Made by a program: the position numbers and the translations under genes
Notes under the pieces: model-generated
Database searches by the model: none
What the model was told of the DNA's origin: nothing
Seen by the model: the letters and a program-made list of their open reading frames with translations, nothing else
Assembly: GCF_000724545.1 (NCBI RefSeq)
Contig: NZ_JHBV01000043.1
Coordinates: 186,001-250,000 of the forward strand
Source: Aureispira sp. CCB-QB1
Lineage (GTDB): Bacteria > Bacteroidota > Bacteroidia > Chitinophagales > Saprospiraceae
DNA length: 64,000 bases
Direction of reading: 5' to 3'
Shown here: positions 10,380 to 18,048 of the stretch, in pieces
How the letters are laid out: each line of letters begins with the position of its first letter
Position numbering within the stretch: the stretch's first letter is position 1

Positions 10380-10798
10380 ATTCGTTATTTTATGAAAAGT
10401 CCATTGTTTGTACTATCTACAAATATAAATAATTTTACGTTTTTAGTAGGAAGATAATTCTCTGGTTTTGACTTTACTTTAGAGAGGCTTATACCAAAAT
10501 GATACTTTTTAGGAAGGTCTTATTATTAGAATGTGACTTTGCTTGCTTTTTTGAGGTCTTGGATTGACGAAATAAAATTATCTCCAAAAAAATGCCATTG
10601 ATACTAAGGTGTTTGTGGTGATAGGCTACTTTTTATTAATTATAGCCTCAACAATTGCGACAGTATTCTAGTTTATAGATGGAAATAGAAATAGATTCGC
10701 AATAAATTAAGTAATCGTTCAGAAAAAATTATATAAAAATAAGTCTATTTTTTAGCTATATTTTTTCTGCCCACTTACTTATCAAGAAAAAAATAGGA
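10380..10798. other. Divergent intergenic region (pirin / oxidoreductase)
   Basis: 419 bp between divergent genes, so it must hold both promoters. The right end (10709-10798) is a dispersed repeat. No coding sequence is evident in the AT-rich remainder. Confidence 0.5.
10709..10798 (+). repeat. Dispersed repeat copy A, upstream of oxidoreductase gene
   Basis: Matches the two ends of a longer copy at 49139-49330: AAGTAATCGTTCAGAAAAAA at the left and a block around TATTTTTTAGCTATATTTTT, CTGCCCACTTACTT and AAATAGG at the right. Copy A lacks about 105 bp found in the middle of the other copy. Both copies end 0-7 bp before a start codon. Confidence 0.75.
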
Positions 10799-11878
10799 AT
10801 GAAAAACAAAGCAGCAAACCCCATTAAGTTTACTTGTGGTGCCAGTATGAAGAACAGATTTATGTTGGCTCCAATGACCAACACACAGAGCCATGAAGAT
10901 GGGCAACTTTCTAAAGAAGAATTAAATTGGCTAAAAATGAGAGCAGAGGGACAATTTGGTTTGGTAATGACCTGTGCTACCCATGTTCAAGAAATAGGAA
11001 AAGGGTTCCCTGGACAATTAGGACTCTTTTCTGATGAGCATATAGAGGGGCATAAAAAATTAACGCGTGCGATTAAGGAAAATGGCAGCTTGATTGTTAG
11101 TCAATTACATCATGCGGGAATGCGTTCTCCAATGGATTTGCTTCAAGATAAGCCCGTTTGCCCCTCTGATAATGAGAAACACAATGCACGTGGGCTTTCT
11201 TTAGAAGAGGTGAAACAACTTCGAGATGATTTTATTCAAGCAGCAATTCGAGCAAAAGAAAGCGGATATGATGGTGTGGAAATTCATGGAGCACATGGAT
11301 ATATTTTAACCCAATTTTTGAGTGCTGCAATCAATCATCGGACAGATGAGTATGGAGGAAGTTTGGAAAATAGAGCGCGCATTTTGTTGGAAATAGTTGA
11401 TGGTGTTCGAACGACTTGTGGTTCTGATTTTTTATTGGGAGTGCGCTTATCGCCCGAACGATTTGGAATGGACTTAAGAGAGGTTACAACCATTTGTCAG
11501 CAGTTGATTGATGGTGGAAAGATTGACTTTTTAGATGTTTCTTTGTGGGATTCCTTCAAAGAGCCAGAGGAGGAGCAATACAAAGGAAAATCTTTATTGA
11601 CTTATTTTACAGAACTTGACCGTAAAAATGTTTTGCTGACTGTTGCAGGAGGAATAAAAAGTGCTCAGGATGTTAGAGAGGTTTTAGATGCAGGAGTCGA
11701 TTTTGTGACGATTGGACATTCTGCAATATTGCATCATGATTTTCCGAAAAAAGTGATGGAAAATGATAATTTTGAACCTACACCAACTCCTGTCTCCAAA
11801 GATTATCTTCGAAAAGAAGGATTGGGAGAAGATTTTATCGAATACATGACTCGATGGTCGGGGTTTGTAAAACAATAG
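10799..11878 (+). CDS. Old yellow enzyme family NADH:flavin oxidoreductase
   Basis: 359 residues, single TIM-barrel domain of the OYE family; FMN-dependent reduction of activated alkenes or similar substrates in the cytoplasm. Diagnostic sequence: LMLAPMTNT near the N-terminus, QLHHAGMRS around residue 100, the family signature EIHGAHGYILTQFLS (about 162-176) followed by N-x-R-x-DEYGGSLENRAR, and a C-terminal FMN-phosphate site around GGIKSAQD...FVTIGHSAI. Monocistronic, with a terminator at 11983. The physiological substrate is unknown. Confidence 0.9.
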   Translation: MKNKAANPIKFTCGASMKNRFMLAPMTNTQSHEDGQLSKEELNWLKMRAEGQFGLVMTCATHVQEIGKGFPGQLGLFSDEHIEGHKKLTRAIKENGSLIVSQLHHAGMRSPMDLLQDKPVCPSDNEKHNARGLSLEEVKQLRDDFIQAAIRAKESGYDGVEIHGAHGYILTQFLSAAINHRTDEYGGSLENRARILLEIVDGVRTTCGSDFLLGVRLSPERFGMDLREVTTICQQLIDGGKIDFLDVSLWDSFKEPEEEQYKGKSLLTYFTELDRKNVLLTVAGGIKSAQDVREVLDAGVDFVTIGHSAILHHDFPKKVMENDNFEPTPTPVSKDYLRKEGLGEDFIEYMTRWSGFVKQ

Positions 11879-11896
11879 TAGCAGCGTAGCTAACTA
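11878..11896 (+). repeat. 19-nt dispersed repeat, copy 1
   Basis: GTAGCAGCGTAGCTAACTA, starting at the last base of the oxidoreductase stop codon. Same word as at 17985-18003 (central base A) and, inverted, at 42114-42132 (central base C). Confidence 0.8.
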
Positions 11897-11982
11897 CTAT
11901 AAAAGAAACGTCCGAAAAAGTTTAAGATGCTGAAAACTAAAAGGATAATCTAGCATAAATTAGTATTGTGTTATAAAAAAGG

Positions 11983-12014
11983 AGTCGTCAATTGAAAATC
12001 AATTGGCGACTTTT
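11983..12014 (+). terminator. Rho-independent terminator after the oxidoreductase gene
   Basis: 12-bp stem AGTCGTCAATTG/CAATTGGCGACT with one G-T wobble, 5-nt loop and a short T run. Confidence 0.75.
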
Positions 12015-12138
12015 AGGTTGATGCCAAAGGATCATTTTTAGAATGAGAATAGTTTACTAAGAAAATGTATTAACTTAATAGCAAGTACCGTATGAGTGTT
12101 AATAAGACCCCTTTTTTAAATTGAAATCATTATTTAAT

Positions 12139-14133
12139 ATGAGAATAGGATTAACTGCTTTATTACTGTGTTTGGGATGTTTGTTGCAAGCGCAAAATGA
12201 ATTTTCAAGTAAGCAATATCAATTTATTGCTTATGATAAGATTCCGACTTGGAAAGGAGTTGCTACTAATTGGAATGAATCTTTAAAAAAAGTGTATTTA
12301 TTTGATGTAGAACAGTACAAAGGGCATGGTAATTTTGTTTGTTATGGTTTGAAAACAGGACTTCGATTTAATCAGTTTAAAGAATTGGTACGTCATCCTG
12401 ACAAGAGAGTTTATTTGCCTATTTTTTTGTACGATTTACGGACAATGCCCATTCAAAAAGATGGGCAAGTATATACTTGGGCGGTGCGGTTAGAGGATTA
12501 TAGTTATACCGATAGTCGTTGGTCTATGGAACGTACTTTTGTAGAGTTGATGGAAGTGGTAGAACGATATATCAAACAGCAAGTTCCTGAAGTAGGAAAG
12601 GGAATTGCTATTTTAGCAAGCCCAAGTGCTTCCTTACCTAATTTAACAATTCGAGAAGGGATCGAAAAGGCGGGATATGTTACCATGACATTGGGTGAAT
12701 TGATTAAAAGAGCCTCTAAAAAAGAAGCTAAAGAAAAGACAAAAATTGCTCCTAAACAAGATGGATATTGGTCGGCTAATGTCTTAAATGAGGGGGTGGC
12801 AGTTGGTTATTTACGGTTTGTAAAGGAAGGAGAGGAAACACAAGTCCAAAGCGATTTTAAAAATATTTTGCTTTATCAGCAAATTCCTTATCGAGTACCG
12901 ATTGCAAATGGAATACTTACTTTGGCACCTCAAACACCTTTTTCGCACATCAACCTTTTAGCCAAAAACCGAGGAACAGCAAATGCTTATTTAACGCAAC
13001 AGTTACCAAGTGATTTTCGAGCAAAATATGAGAATAAGTTGGTGAAAATTATTTGCAAGAAAGAGAAAGGAAAAAACATTCTAACAATAGAACCTATTTC
13101 TGAACAAGCGGCTCAGTTGCATTGGTCGAGTCAACGAAAATTGAAGATTGATTTACCAAAACCAGATGTATCTGTTCGTGCTTTTTCACATTTTACGACA
13201 GGAGATAGATCGGTGCAAACGGTTACTTGTATAGGGGCAAAAGCAAGTAATTATGCTTTGTTGTATCATGAATTACCCAACTATACTCGACCTGGTTTTG
13301 CAATTCCTTTTTACTTTTATTTTCAAACGATACAAGCTTGTGGGGCAGATCAACTGATTCAAACACTGCTAAAACAGAAACACCAATGGACAAAAGAACG
13401 TTTGCACAAGCAGTTGGAAACTATTAGAAATGCAATAATGGGAGCTACTTTGAAGGAGCAAGTTTTTAAGGAACTAGAGATTATCTGTAAGCAATATTAC
13501 AAAGGCAAAAAAATCCGCTTGCGTAGTTCGACCAATTGTGAAGATTTGCCAGAATTTAATGGGGCTGGATTATATGTTTCCAAAGGTTTTTGGGAGGGGA
13601 GCGAACGAACTGTTATACAGCAAAAAATATTGGAAGTCTATGGGTCTTTGTGGTTGGCTCGTGCATTTGAAGAACGTGATTTTTTTGGAATTGATCATAG
13701 TAAAGCCGCAATGGGAATCTTGATCAACGAAGCTTTTCCTGATGAATATGCCAATGGAGTGGCATTGACATTGCCCAACCCTACAGGAACGCCAAGTATT
13801 CATATTAACACACAATATGGTGAACAATCTGTTACAAATCCTGAAGGTAAAGCCGTGCCAGAGGTAATTTATTTTCGGCAGTTGAATAGCAAATGGTATG
13901 TCACAGAGTCCAAGTCGTCTATACACAATATTTTTGTTGAAAATGCGACACTGACACCCCTTGTTCGTCAATTGCAAAGTGCTTGTGCAACATTGGATAC
14001 CTTGCTGAAAAAAGAGCTTGAACACCCTACACATTATGGAGTGGATGTAGAATTTAAAATTATGAAAGAAGAAAATAAATTTCGATTGTACCTAAAACAA
14101 GCGCGTCTGTTGAATGTAAATTTGCCTGAGTAA
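12139..14133 (+). CDS. Exported PPDK-like protein (swivelling-His and ATP-binding domains)
   Basis: 664 residues from ATG 12139 (an in-frame TTG at 12121 adds six). A signal peptide (MRIGLTALLLCLGCLLQAQ) predicts export. The C-terminal half, about residues 365-664, matches the PEP/pyruvate-binding ATP domain of PPDK and PEP synthase: GAKASNYALLYHELP, PGFAIPFYF, then RLRSSTNCEDLPEFNGAGLY (R462 region). Ahead of it, around residue 266-284, FSHINLLAKNRGTANAYL resembles the phosphohistidine swivelling segment (SHaaivAR-x-G), with His270 as the candidate. This order, His domain before ATP domain, is that of glucan-water dikinases rather than PEP synthase. ATP is not expected outside the cytoplasm, so the substrate and even catalysis are uncertain. 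Confidence 0.75.
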   Translation: MRIGLTALLLCLGCLLQAQNEFSSKQYQFIAYDKIPTWKGVATNWNESLKKVYLFDVEQYKGHGNFVCYGLKTGLRFNQFKELVRHPDKRVYLPIFLYDLRTMPIQKDGQVYTWAVRLEDYSYTDSRWSMERTFVELMEVVERYIKQQVPEVGKGIAILASPSASLPNLTIREGIEKAGYVTMTLGELIKRASKKEAKEKTKIAPKQDGYWSANVLNEGVAVGYLRFVKEGEETQVQSDFKNILLYQQIPYRVPIANGILTLAPQTPFSHINLLAKNRGTANAYLTQQLPSDFRAKYENKLVKIICKKEKGKNILTIEPISEQAAQLHWSSQRKLKIDLPKPDVSVRAFSHFTTGDRSVQTVTCIGAKASNYALLYHELPNYTRPGFAIPFYFYFQTIQACGADQLIQTLLKQKHQWTKERLHKQLETIRNAIMGATLKEQVFKELEIICKQYYKGKKIRLRSSTNCEDLPEFNGAGLYVSKGFWEGSERTVIQQKILEVYGSLWLARAFEERDFFGIDHSKAAMGILINEAFPDEYANGVALTLPNPTGTPSIHINTQYGEQSVTNPEGKAVPEVIYFRQLNSKWYVTESKSSIHNIFVENATLTPLVRQLQSACATLDTLLKKELEHPTHYGVDVEFKIMKEENKFRLYLKQARLLNVNLPE

Positions 14134-14183
14134 GTATACTTCTATACTTCCAGAAGTAGTGTAAGAGGAGGAACAGCTATATT

Positions 14184-14594
14184 TTAGCCATTAACAGACT
14201 TTAGGTAAAAACCAATCGCAATAAAACCGCCAAAAATTAATACTCCTGCTGCTAGTGGTCCCCAAATACTATTGGTATCATAAACTTTGTGCTCTTTTAA
14301 ATGATAATTCCAAAAAGGACCAATTAACAATAGACTGCTAAAGGCATTAAGCAGAGGATATAGAATAGGAAAAGGGATTGAAGATAGTATTGGGTAAATT
14401 TTAGAAATGACAAACCCATTGACGATTGCGATGGATAAAATGGTAGGAAAAATCAGGTGCTTTTTGTTGACTACCTGTAAATTGGATATATATACAAAAG
14501 CTCCAAATAAAGAACCGAAGAATGTGGATAAAAATAAAATAGATGCTTTGGAAAAAAAGGAAGGGATTTCTCTTTGATCGTCAATAACTTTCAT
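14184..14594 (-). CDS. Small four-helix membrane protein, unknown
   Basis: 136 residues with about four hydrophobic segments (approx. 18-36, 48-66, 72-95, 110-131) separated by short loops, one with charged HLKEHKVYD. No family recognised. It follows the transglutaminase-like and DJ-1 genes on the same strand (20-bp and 6-bp gaps), so it is probably the last gene of that small operon. Confidence 0.6.
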   Translation of the reverse strand: MKVIDDQREIPSFFSKASILFLSTFFGSLFGAFVYISNLQVVNKKHLIFPTILSIAIVNGFVISKIYPILSSIPFPILYPLLNAFSSLLLIGPFWNYHLKEHKVYDTNSIWGPLAAGVLIFGGFIAIGFYLKSVNG

Positions 14595-14614
14595 GGATGT
14601 AATTTTAGAATGTT

Positions 14615-15196
14615 TTACTGTTTAGTGGCAGAAATTTGGTGAATGTAAAAATAGTCGCTAATAACAGGATCAATATATATAGCCTTATTTGTCTGTAAAT
14701 CAATGATAACATTATAGTCGTGATTTTTAAAAAAGGAACTACTAAAAAATCTATGTAAATCCATCCCCAAAAAATCTATTTTTCCAACAAGATGTTGAGC
14801 TTTATACTTTGCTTGAAGTTGTTGATCTTGAAAAATGAAATTGACAATAGAGTTAAACAAAGCAGCATAGCCAATACAATTTGCTTTGCCTGTTTTTAAA
14901 ACGGTATTAGGATTTCTAGAACTTTTTATAGTTGTAAACGAAAGCGTTTTATTCGTAAGGCAGTGAGCTACATAGAGAATATCTTTCAGGGAAATTTTCG
15001 ATGTTTGAGAGGTGTTGATGCATTTGACAACTTCTTGTTGCACTATTTTGATAAATCTTTTATCCTCTAACAAAATAGTGGCTCTCTGATCAATTGCAGA
15101 ATAAGAAAACATCATTATGAACAAACAGGTTCTAAAAAGGAATGTTAGAATGAGTAGCATGCTTACTATCTTGAATCGTCTGTACGAGTTTTTCAT
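14615..15196 (-). CDS. Transglutaminase-like membrane-anchored/exported protein
   Basis: 193 residues; N-terminal hydrophobic segment (MLLILTFLFRTCLFIMMF, about 13-30). The middle carries KTGKANCIGYAALFNSI, the Cys motif of the transglutaminase-like fold, and the C-terminal part has KNHDYNVIIDL...KAIYIDP, matching the His and Asp positions of the usual H-x-W-x-x-V ... D-P pattern. So a Cys-His-Asp triad is visible. Family assignment is inferred from these motifs; the protein is short and may be a peptidase-type rather than cross-linking enzyme. Operon with DJ-1 upstream (6-bp gap) and a membrane protein downstream. Confidence 0.55.
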   Translation of the reverse strand: MKNSYRRFKIVSMLLILTFLFRTCLFIMMFSYSAIDQRATILLEDKRFIKIVQQEVVKCINTSQTSKISLKDILYVAHCLTNKTLSFTTIKSSRNPNTVLKTGKANCIGYAALFNSIVNFIFQDQQLQAKYKAQHLVGKIDFLGMDLHRFFSSSFFKNHDYNVIIDLQTNKAIYIDPVISDYFYIHQISATKQ

Positions 15197-15202
15197 AAGC
15201 CA

Positions 15203-15781
15203 TTATACCTTCCAAATCCCATTCTTAAACAGCTGAAACCATTTTTCAATTGTAGCAAGGTCATATAATTCTAATTGCAAGAATATTTCTTTGGCAAATT
15301 CGATTGGAGCAATCCCATTAGCAGTTATAATATGGCGACTAGAAGTAGCTAGCGCATCAGTATAATTGACAGCACCAGTATATTGAGGAGCAATACTTTG
15401 CAAATAATGAAGGGCATTGCTAGTGTGTTTGATTTGATTGAGAAGACCGAGTTTGCCTAAGTAGGTTGTTGCAGCACAGATAGCAGCAATACTTTTTTTG
15501 TTTTCGACTAAGGATTTGACCAGCGTTTCTATTTCATTATTTTTATTGCGCTCCCATGCACTCCCGCCAGGAAGTACCAATAAATCAACTTCTTGCGGAT
15601 CAATTTGTTCCAATGAAACATTAGGCATCACCTGTAATCCTCCCATAGATGAGACAGCTTGTCCTGTACTTGAGAAATAAATAAGTTCAATCGACTGACT
15701 TTTTTTGATTTCAGGAGAAAGAAAAGCAATTTCCCAGTCTGAAAATCCGTCAAAGAGAAAGATAAATACTTTTTTATGCAT
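15203..15781 (-). CDS. DJ-1/PfpI (ThiJ) family protein
   Basis: 192 residues, one DJ-1/PfpI domain. Glu17 (DWEIAF) and the nucleophile elbow AAICAATTYLGK (Cys102) are the expected catalytic pair; LVLPGG at about 68-73 is also typical. Family members are glyoxalases, deglycases, isonitrile hydratases, peptidases or transcription-linked sensors; the activity here cannot be told. First gene of a likely three-gene minus-strand operon with the transglutaminase-like and membrane proteins. Confidence 0.85.
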   Translation of the reverse strand: MHKKVFIFLFDGFSDWEIAFLSPEIKKSQSIELIYFSSTGQAVSSMGGLQVMPNVSLEQIDPQEVDLLVLPGGSAWERNKNNEIETLVKSLVENKKSIAAICAATTYLGKLGLLNQIKHTSNALHYLQSIAPQYTGAVNYTDALATSSRHIITANGIAPIEFAKEIFLQLELYDLATIEKWFQLFKNGIWKV

Positions 15782-15906
15782 AAAATCATTTTGAGTACTT
15801 TTAACTAAGGTAGCGCACAGTACTAGATTAATAATGTTTGGTTTCGAAATGAGAATGGTTTTTATAGCGAATTACCAATTGTCATTTCTTATAGCCTAAA
15901 AAATAA

Positions 15907-15926
15907 CCTCTAGCAATTGCTAGAGG
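15907..15926 (-). terminator. Rho-independent terminator after the 16010-16420 gene
   Basis: Perfect 20-nt palindrome CCTCTAGCAATTGCTAGAGG followed on the minus strand by TTATTTTTTA. Confidence 0.8.
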
Positions 15927-16009
15927 CTAAGGTATTAATTGATTATTGAAGTTTTATATTTTGGTATAAAAATATATTGAAGTATCGACTGTTAGAGTAT
16001 TAATAGATT

Positions 16010-16420
16010 CTAAAAGTTAATGTAGTTGTGAGCCCCTAGGACAGTTACTTTCATGCCTTTAGGAACAAAAATTTGATATTCTAACACTTCTTCTAACACT
16101 TCTCCTTTGATGCTTACTTGGTGTGCTATTCTAGGCATTTGAATTTTCATGACACCATCAATAGTTTCAGAAGAAATAGCATAGCGCCCTAGGCTTACCA
16201 AACGCATCAGAACCTGATCACTAAAATTATTGATTTCTATGTTGCTCATGACACGTACATAATCTTCATCCCATTCGTTGACCAAAACACGACCAACCAT
16301 ATCAACGACTAGTTCTTTTGAATCGGTGTCAAAAGATTTGATTAAAGCTTTTTGTCCTTGTGAAAAAGACATAGGGAGGAGTACTATATTTAAAATTAAA
16401 GTAAAAATTATATGCTTCAT
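16010..16420 (-). CDS. Small exported protein, unknown function
   Basis: 136 residues with a signal peptide (MKHIIFTLILNIVLLPMSFSQ). The mature part is beta-rich; the stretch VLVNEWDEDYVRVMSNIEI and VLEYQIFVPKGMKVTVLG resembles the repeated 'adhesin-like' beta-solenoid segments of Bacteroidota proteins that end in GxYxVxVPkgxxvxv, but it is too short for a firm call. Monocistronic with its own terminator. Confidence 0.65.
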   Translation of the reverse strand: MKHIIFTLILNIVLLPMSFSQGQKALIKSFDTDSKELVVDMVGRVLVNEWDEDYVRVMSNIEINNFSDQVLMRLVSLGRYAISSETIDGVMKIQMPRIAHQVSIKGEVLEEVLEYQIFVPKGMKVTVLGAHNYINF

Positions 16421-16816
16421 AATTACTATTTTTTGAAGGTGAGATAATAGTACGTTGTCATCGATTATTATCCTGTATTGGATGTATTCTCTTGCAACAT
16501 ATTTTGATTAAAATTTTTAATTATTAAGGATTAAAACTTGTATTGATAAAACAAATAATTGGATTAAAAAGTTGGTTTTATTACTCCTAGAATTGCTAAA
16601 TATTAGTTAAAATTCACGACTGCGAATAACAATCGAATTGGATAGTTGAGGTGGTGTGGATGAAACCTTTGTAAAGCTTTTTTAAGAAAGGGAATGATAT
16701 GGTATTAAGACAATTATAATGTATTTTAGCTTAAAAAGCAAGTGGGTAAGTAGGATGATTAGAAAGTGTTTAGGTAGGTAGAGTAATTGTTGTAAAACAA
16801 AAAAAAGTAAAGAAAA
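16421..16816. other. Divergent intergenic region upstream of the his promoter
   Basis: AT-rich, without a gene I can support. It holds the (unlocated) promoter of the minus-strand exported-protein gene. Confidence 0.4.
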
Positions 16817-16849
16817 TTTGGAAGTTTCAGAAAAAAAATACTAGGTTTG
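16817..16849 (+). promoter_or_regulatory. Bacteroidetes-type promoter of the his operon
   Basis: TTTG at 16817-16820, 21-nt spacer, TAGGTTTG at 16842-16849: a full match to the Bacteroidetes sigma-ABfr consensus (TTTG / TAnnTTTG). Transcription should start near 16855, about 30 nt before the leader peptide start. Confidence 0.75.
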
Positions 16850-16886
16850 TAGTAACAAATCAGAAAAAACACTTCTAATAATAATT

Positions 16887-16997
16887 ATGTTTTTGAGTAA
16901 CACACATACACATCATATCCATCATTTGCTGCATTGTCAGTCAAGTGAGGCTACTGTATGTGTCCATCATTCTACTCATCATAATTTCCATTCCTAG
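16887..16997 (+). CDS. His operon leader peptide (36 aa, 11 His)
   Basis: ATG at 16887, stop TAG at 16995. Translation: MFLSNTHTHHIHHLLHC then QSSEATVCVHHSTHHNFHS. Histidine makes up 11 of 36 residues in two clusters (codons 7-16 and 27-35), while most of the remainder is ordinary. It lies between the his promoter and an intrinsic terminator and hisG. Low charged His-tRNA would stall ribosomes on these codons and should prevent the terminator from forming. I could not identify the antiterminator pairing by eye. Confidence 0.85.
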   Translation: MFLSNTHTHHIHHLLHCQSSEATVCVHHSTHHNFHS

Positions 16998-17026
16998 CGA
17001 ATCAATTAGGTAGAAGACAAAATACG

Positions 17027-17059
17027 AAAAGGCTTATCACTTGGTGATAAGCCTTTTTT
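17027..17059 (+). terminator. His operon attenuator terminator
   Basis: 10-bp GC-containing stem GGCTTATCAC/GTGATAAGCC extended by A-T pairs, 3-nt loop (TTG), then TTTTTTGTTTTTT. It starts 30 nt after the leader stop codon and ends 50 nt before the hisG ATG, so it would block the operon unless antitermination occurs. Confidence 0.85.
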
Positions 17060-17108
17060 GTTTTTTGCCCATCTTATATTTCTCTTTTTAATTACAACAA
17101 ACAAGGTC

Positions 17109-17972
17109 ATGAACAACGAAATTCTTCGTATTGCCATCCAAAAGTCAGGTCGGCTAACTGAAAAATCAATGCAATTGTTAAGCGATTGTGGTATTCAATT
17201 GCAAAATGGAAAACGAAAGTTATTGTCACCCGCAACTAATTTCCCTTTAGAAATTTATTATTTGAGAGATGATGATATCCCTCAATATGTAGAAGATGGC
17301 GTTGCTGATATCGGTATTTTAGGGGAAAATGTTTTATTAGAAGAACAAGCTAAAGTAGACAAGATATTGGACTTGGGCTTTGCACAATGTCGCTTGTCTT
17401 TGGCCATTCCTAAAAATGAAGTTTATACTGGATTGGATTATTGGCAAGGAAAAAAAATTGCTACCACTTATTCCAACATCTTACGACAATATCTAAAAGA
17501 AAAACACATCGAGGCAGACATACACTCTATTAGTGGCTCTGTTGAAATAGCACCTAGCATTGGATTGGCCGAAGGGATTTGTGATTTGGTTAGTTCGGGC
17601 TCTACTTTATTGAGCAATGGCTTGAAAGAGGTAGAAGTTATACTAAAATCGCAAGCGGTACTCATTGCCAATCAAAACTTATCCCTTGGCAAGCAACAGA
17701 TTCTCGAACAATTACTCTTTAGAATTCGAGCAAAACAAGCCGCTGCTCATAACAAATACATTCTACTGAATGCTCCAAATGACAGAATAGAAGCAATTTG
17801 TGCTTTGTTGCCAGGTATGAAAAGCCCTAGCATTTTGCCCTTGAAAGATAAAAATTGGAGCTCTTTACACTCTGTAGTTCAGGAACAGGCTTTTTGGGAG
17901 GTGATTGATAAGCTCAAAGCCGCAGGGGCCGAAGGTATTTTGGTCATTCCCATTGAAAAAATGATTGTATAG
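17109..17972 (+). CDS. hisG: ATP phosphoribosyltransferase, long form
   Basis: Catalyses ATP + PRPP to phosphoribosyl-ATP, the first committed step of histidine synthesis. 287 residues from ATG 17109 (MNNEILRIAIQKSGRL). An in-frame upstream start at 17058 is rejected because it falls in the T-tract of the attenuator. Visible features: GRLTEKSMQLL near the N-terminus, DIGILGENVL, and the PRPP loop region EIAPSIGLAEGICDLVSSGSTL (about 150-171). The extra C-terminal domain (about 210-287, ending KAAGAEGILVIPIEKM) is the ACT-like regulatory domain of the HisG-long type, so histidine feedback without HisZ is expected. Confidence 0.95.
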   Translation: MNNEILRIAIQKSGRLTEKSMQLLSDCGIQLQNGKRKLLSPATNFPLEIYYLRDDDIPQYVEDGVADIGILGENVLLEEQAKVDKILDLGFAQCRLSLAIPKNEVYTGLDYWQGKKIATTYSNILRQYLKEKHIEADIHSISGSVEIAPSIGLAEGICDLVSSGSTLLSNGLKEVEVILKSQAVLIANQNLSLGKQQILEQLLFRIRAKQAAAHNKYILLNAPNDRIEAICALLPGMKSPSILPLKDKNWSSLHSVVQEQAFWEVIDKLKAAGAEGILVIPIEKMIV

Positions 17973-17984
17973 TTATGAATTATA

Positions 17985-18003
17985 GTAGCAGCGAAGCTAA
18001 CTA
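17985..18003 (+). repeat. 19-nt dispersed repeat, copy 2 (hisG-hisD gap)
   Basis: GTAGCAGCGAAGCTAACTA in the 76-bp gap between hisG and hisD; identical to the 11878 copy except for the tenth base. Confidence 0.8.
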
Positions 18004-18048
18004 TTGGAATCAATCTATTTGTCTAAAATTAAAACAGAAAAAAACGTT

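Noticed and set aside
13570-14034. 154-codon antisense open frame inside the PPDK-like gene
   Set aside because: It overlaps a gene with strong domain evidence and shows no recognisable protein features.
17058-17108. hisG start at 17058
   Set aside because: It lies in the T-tract of the attenuator terminator; all HisG homology begins at the ATG at 17109.
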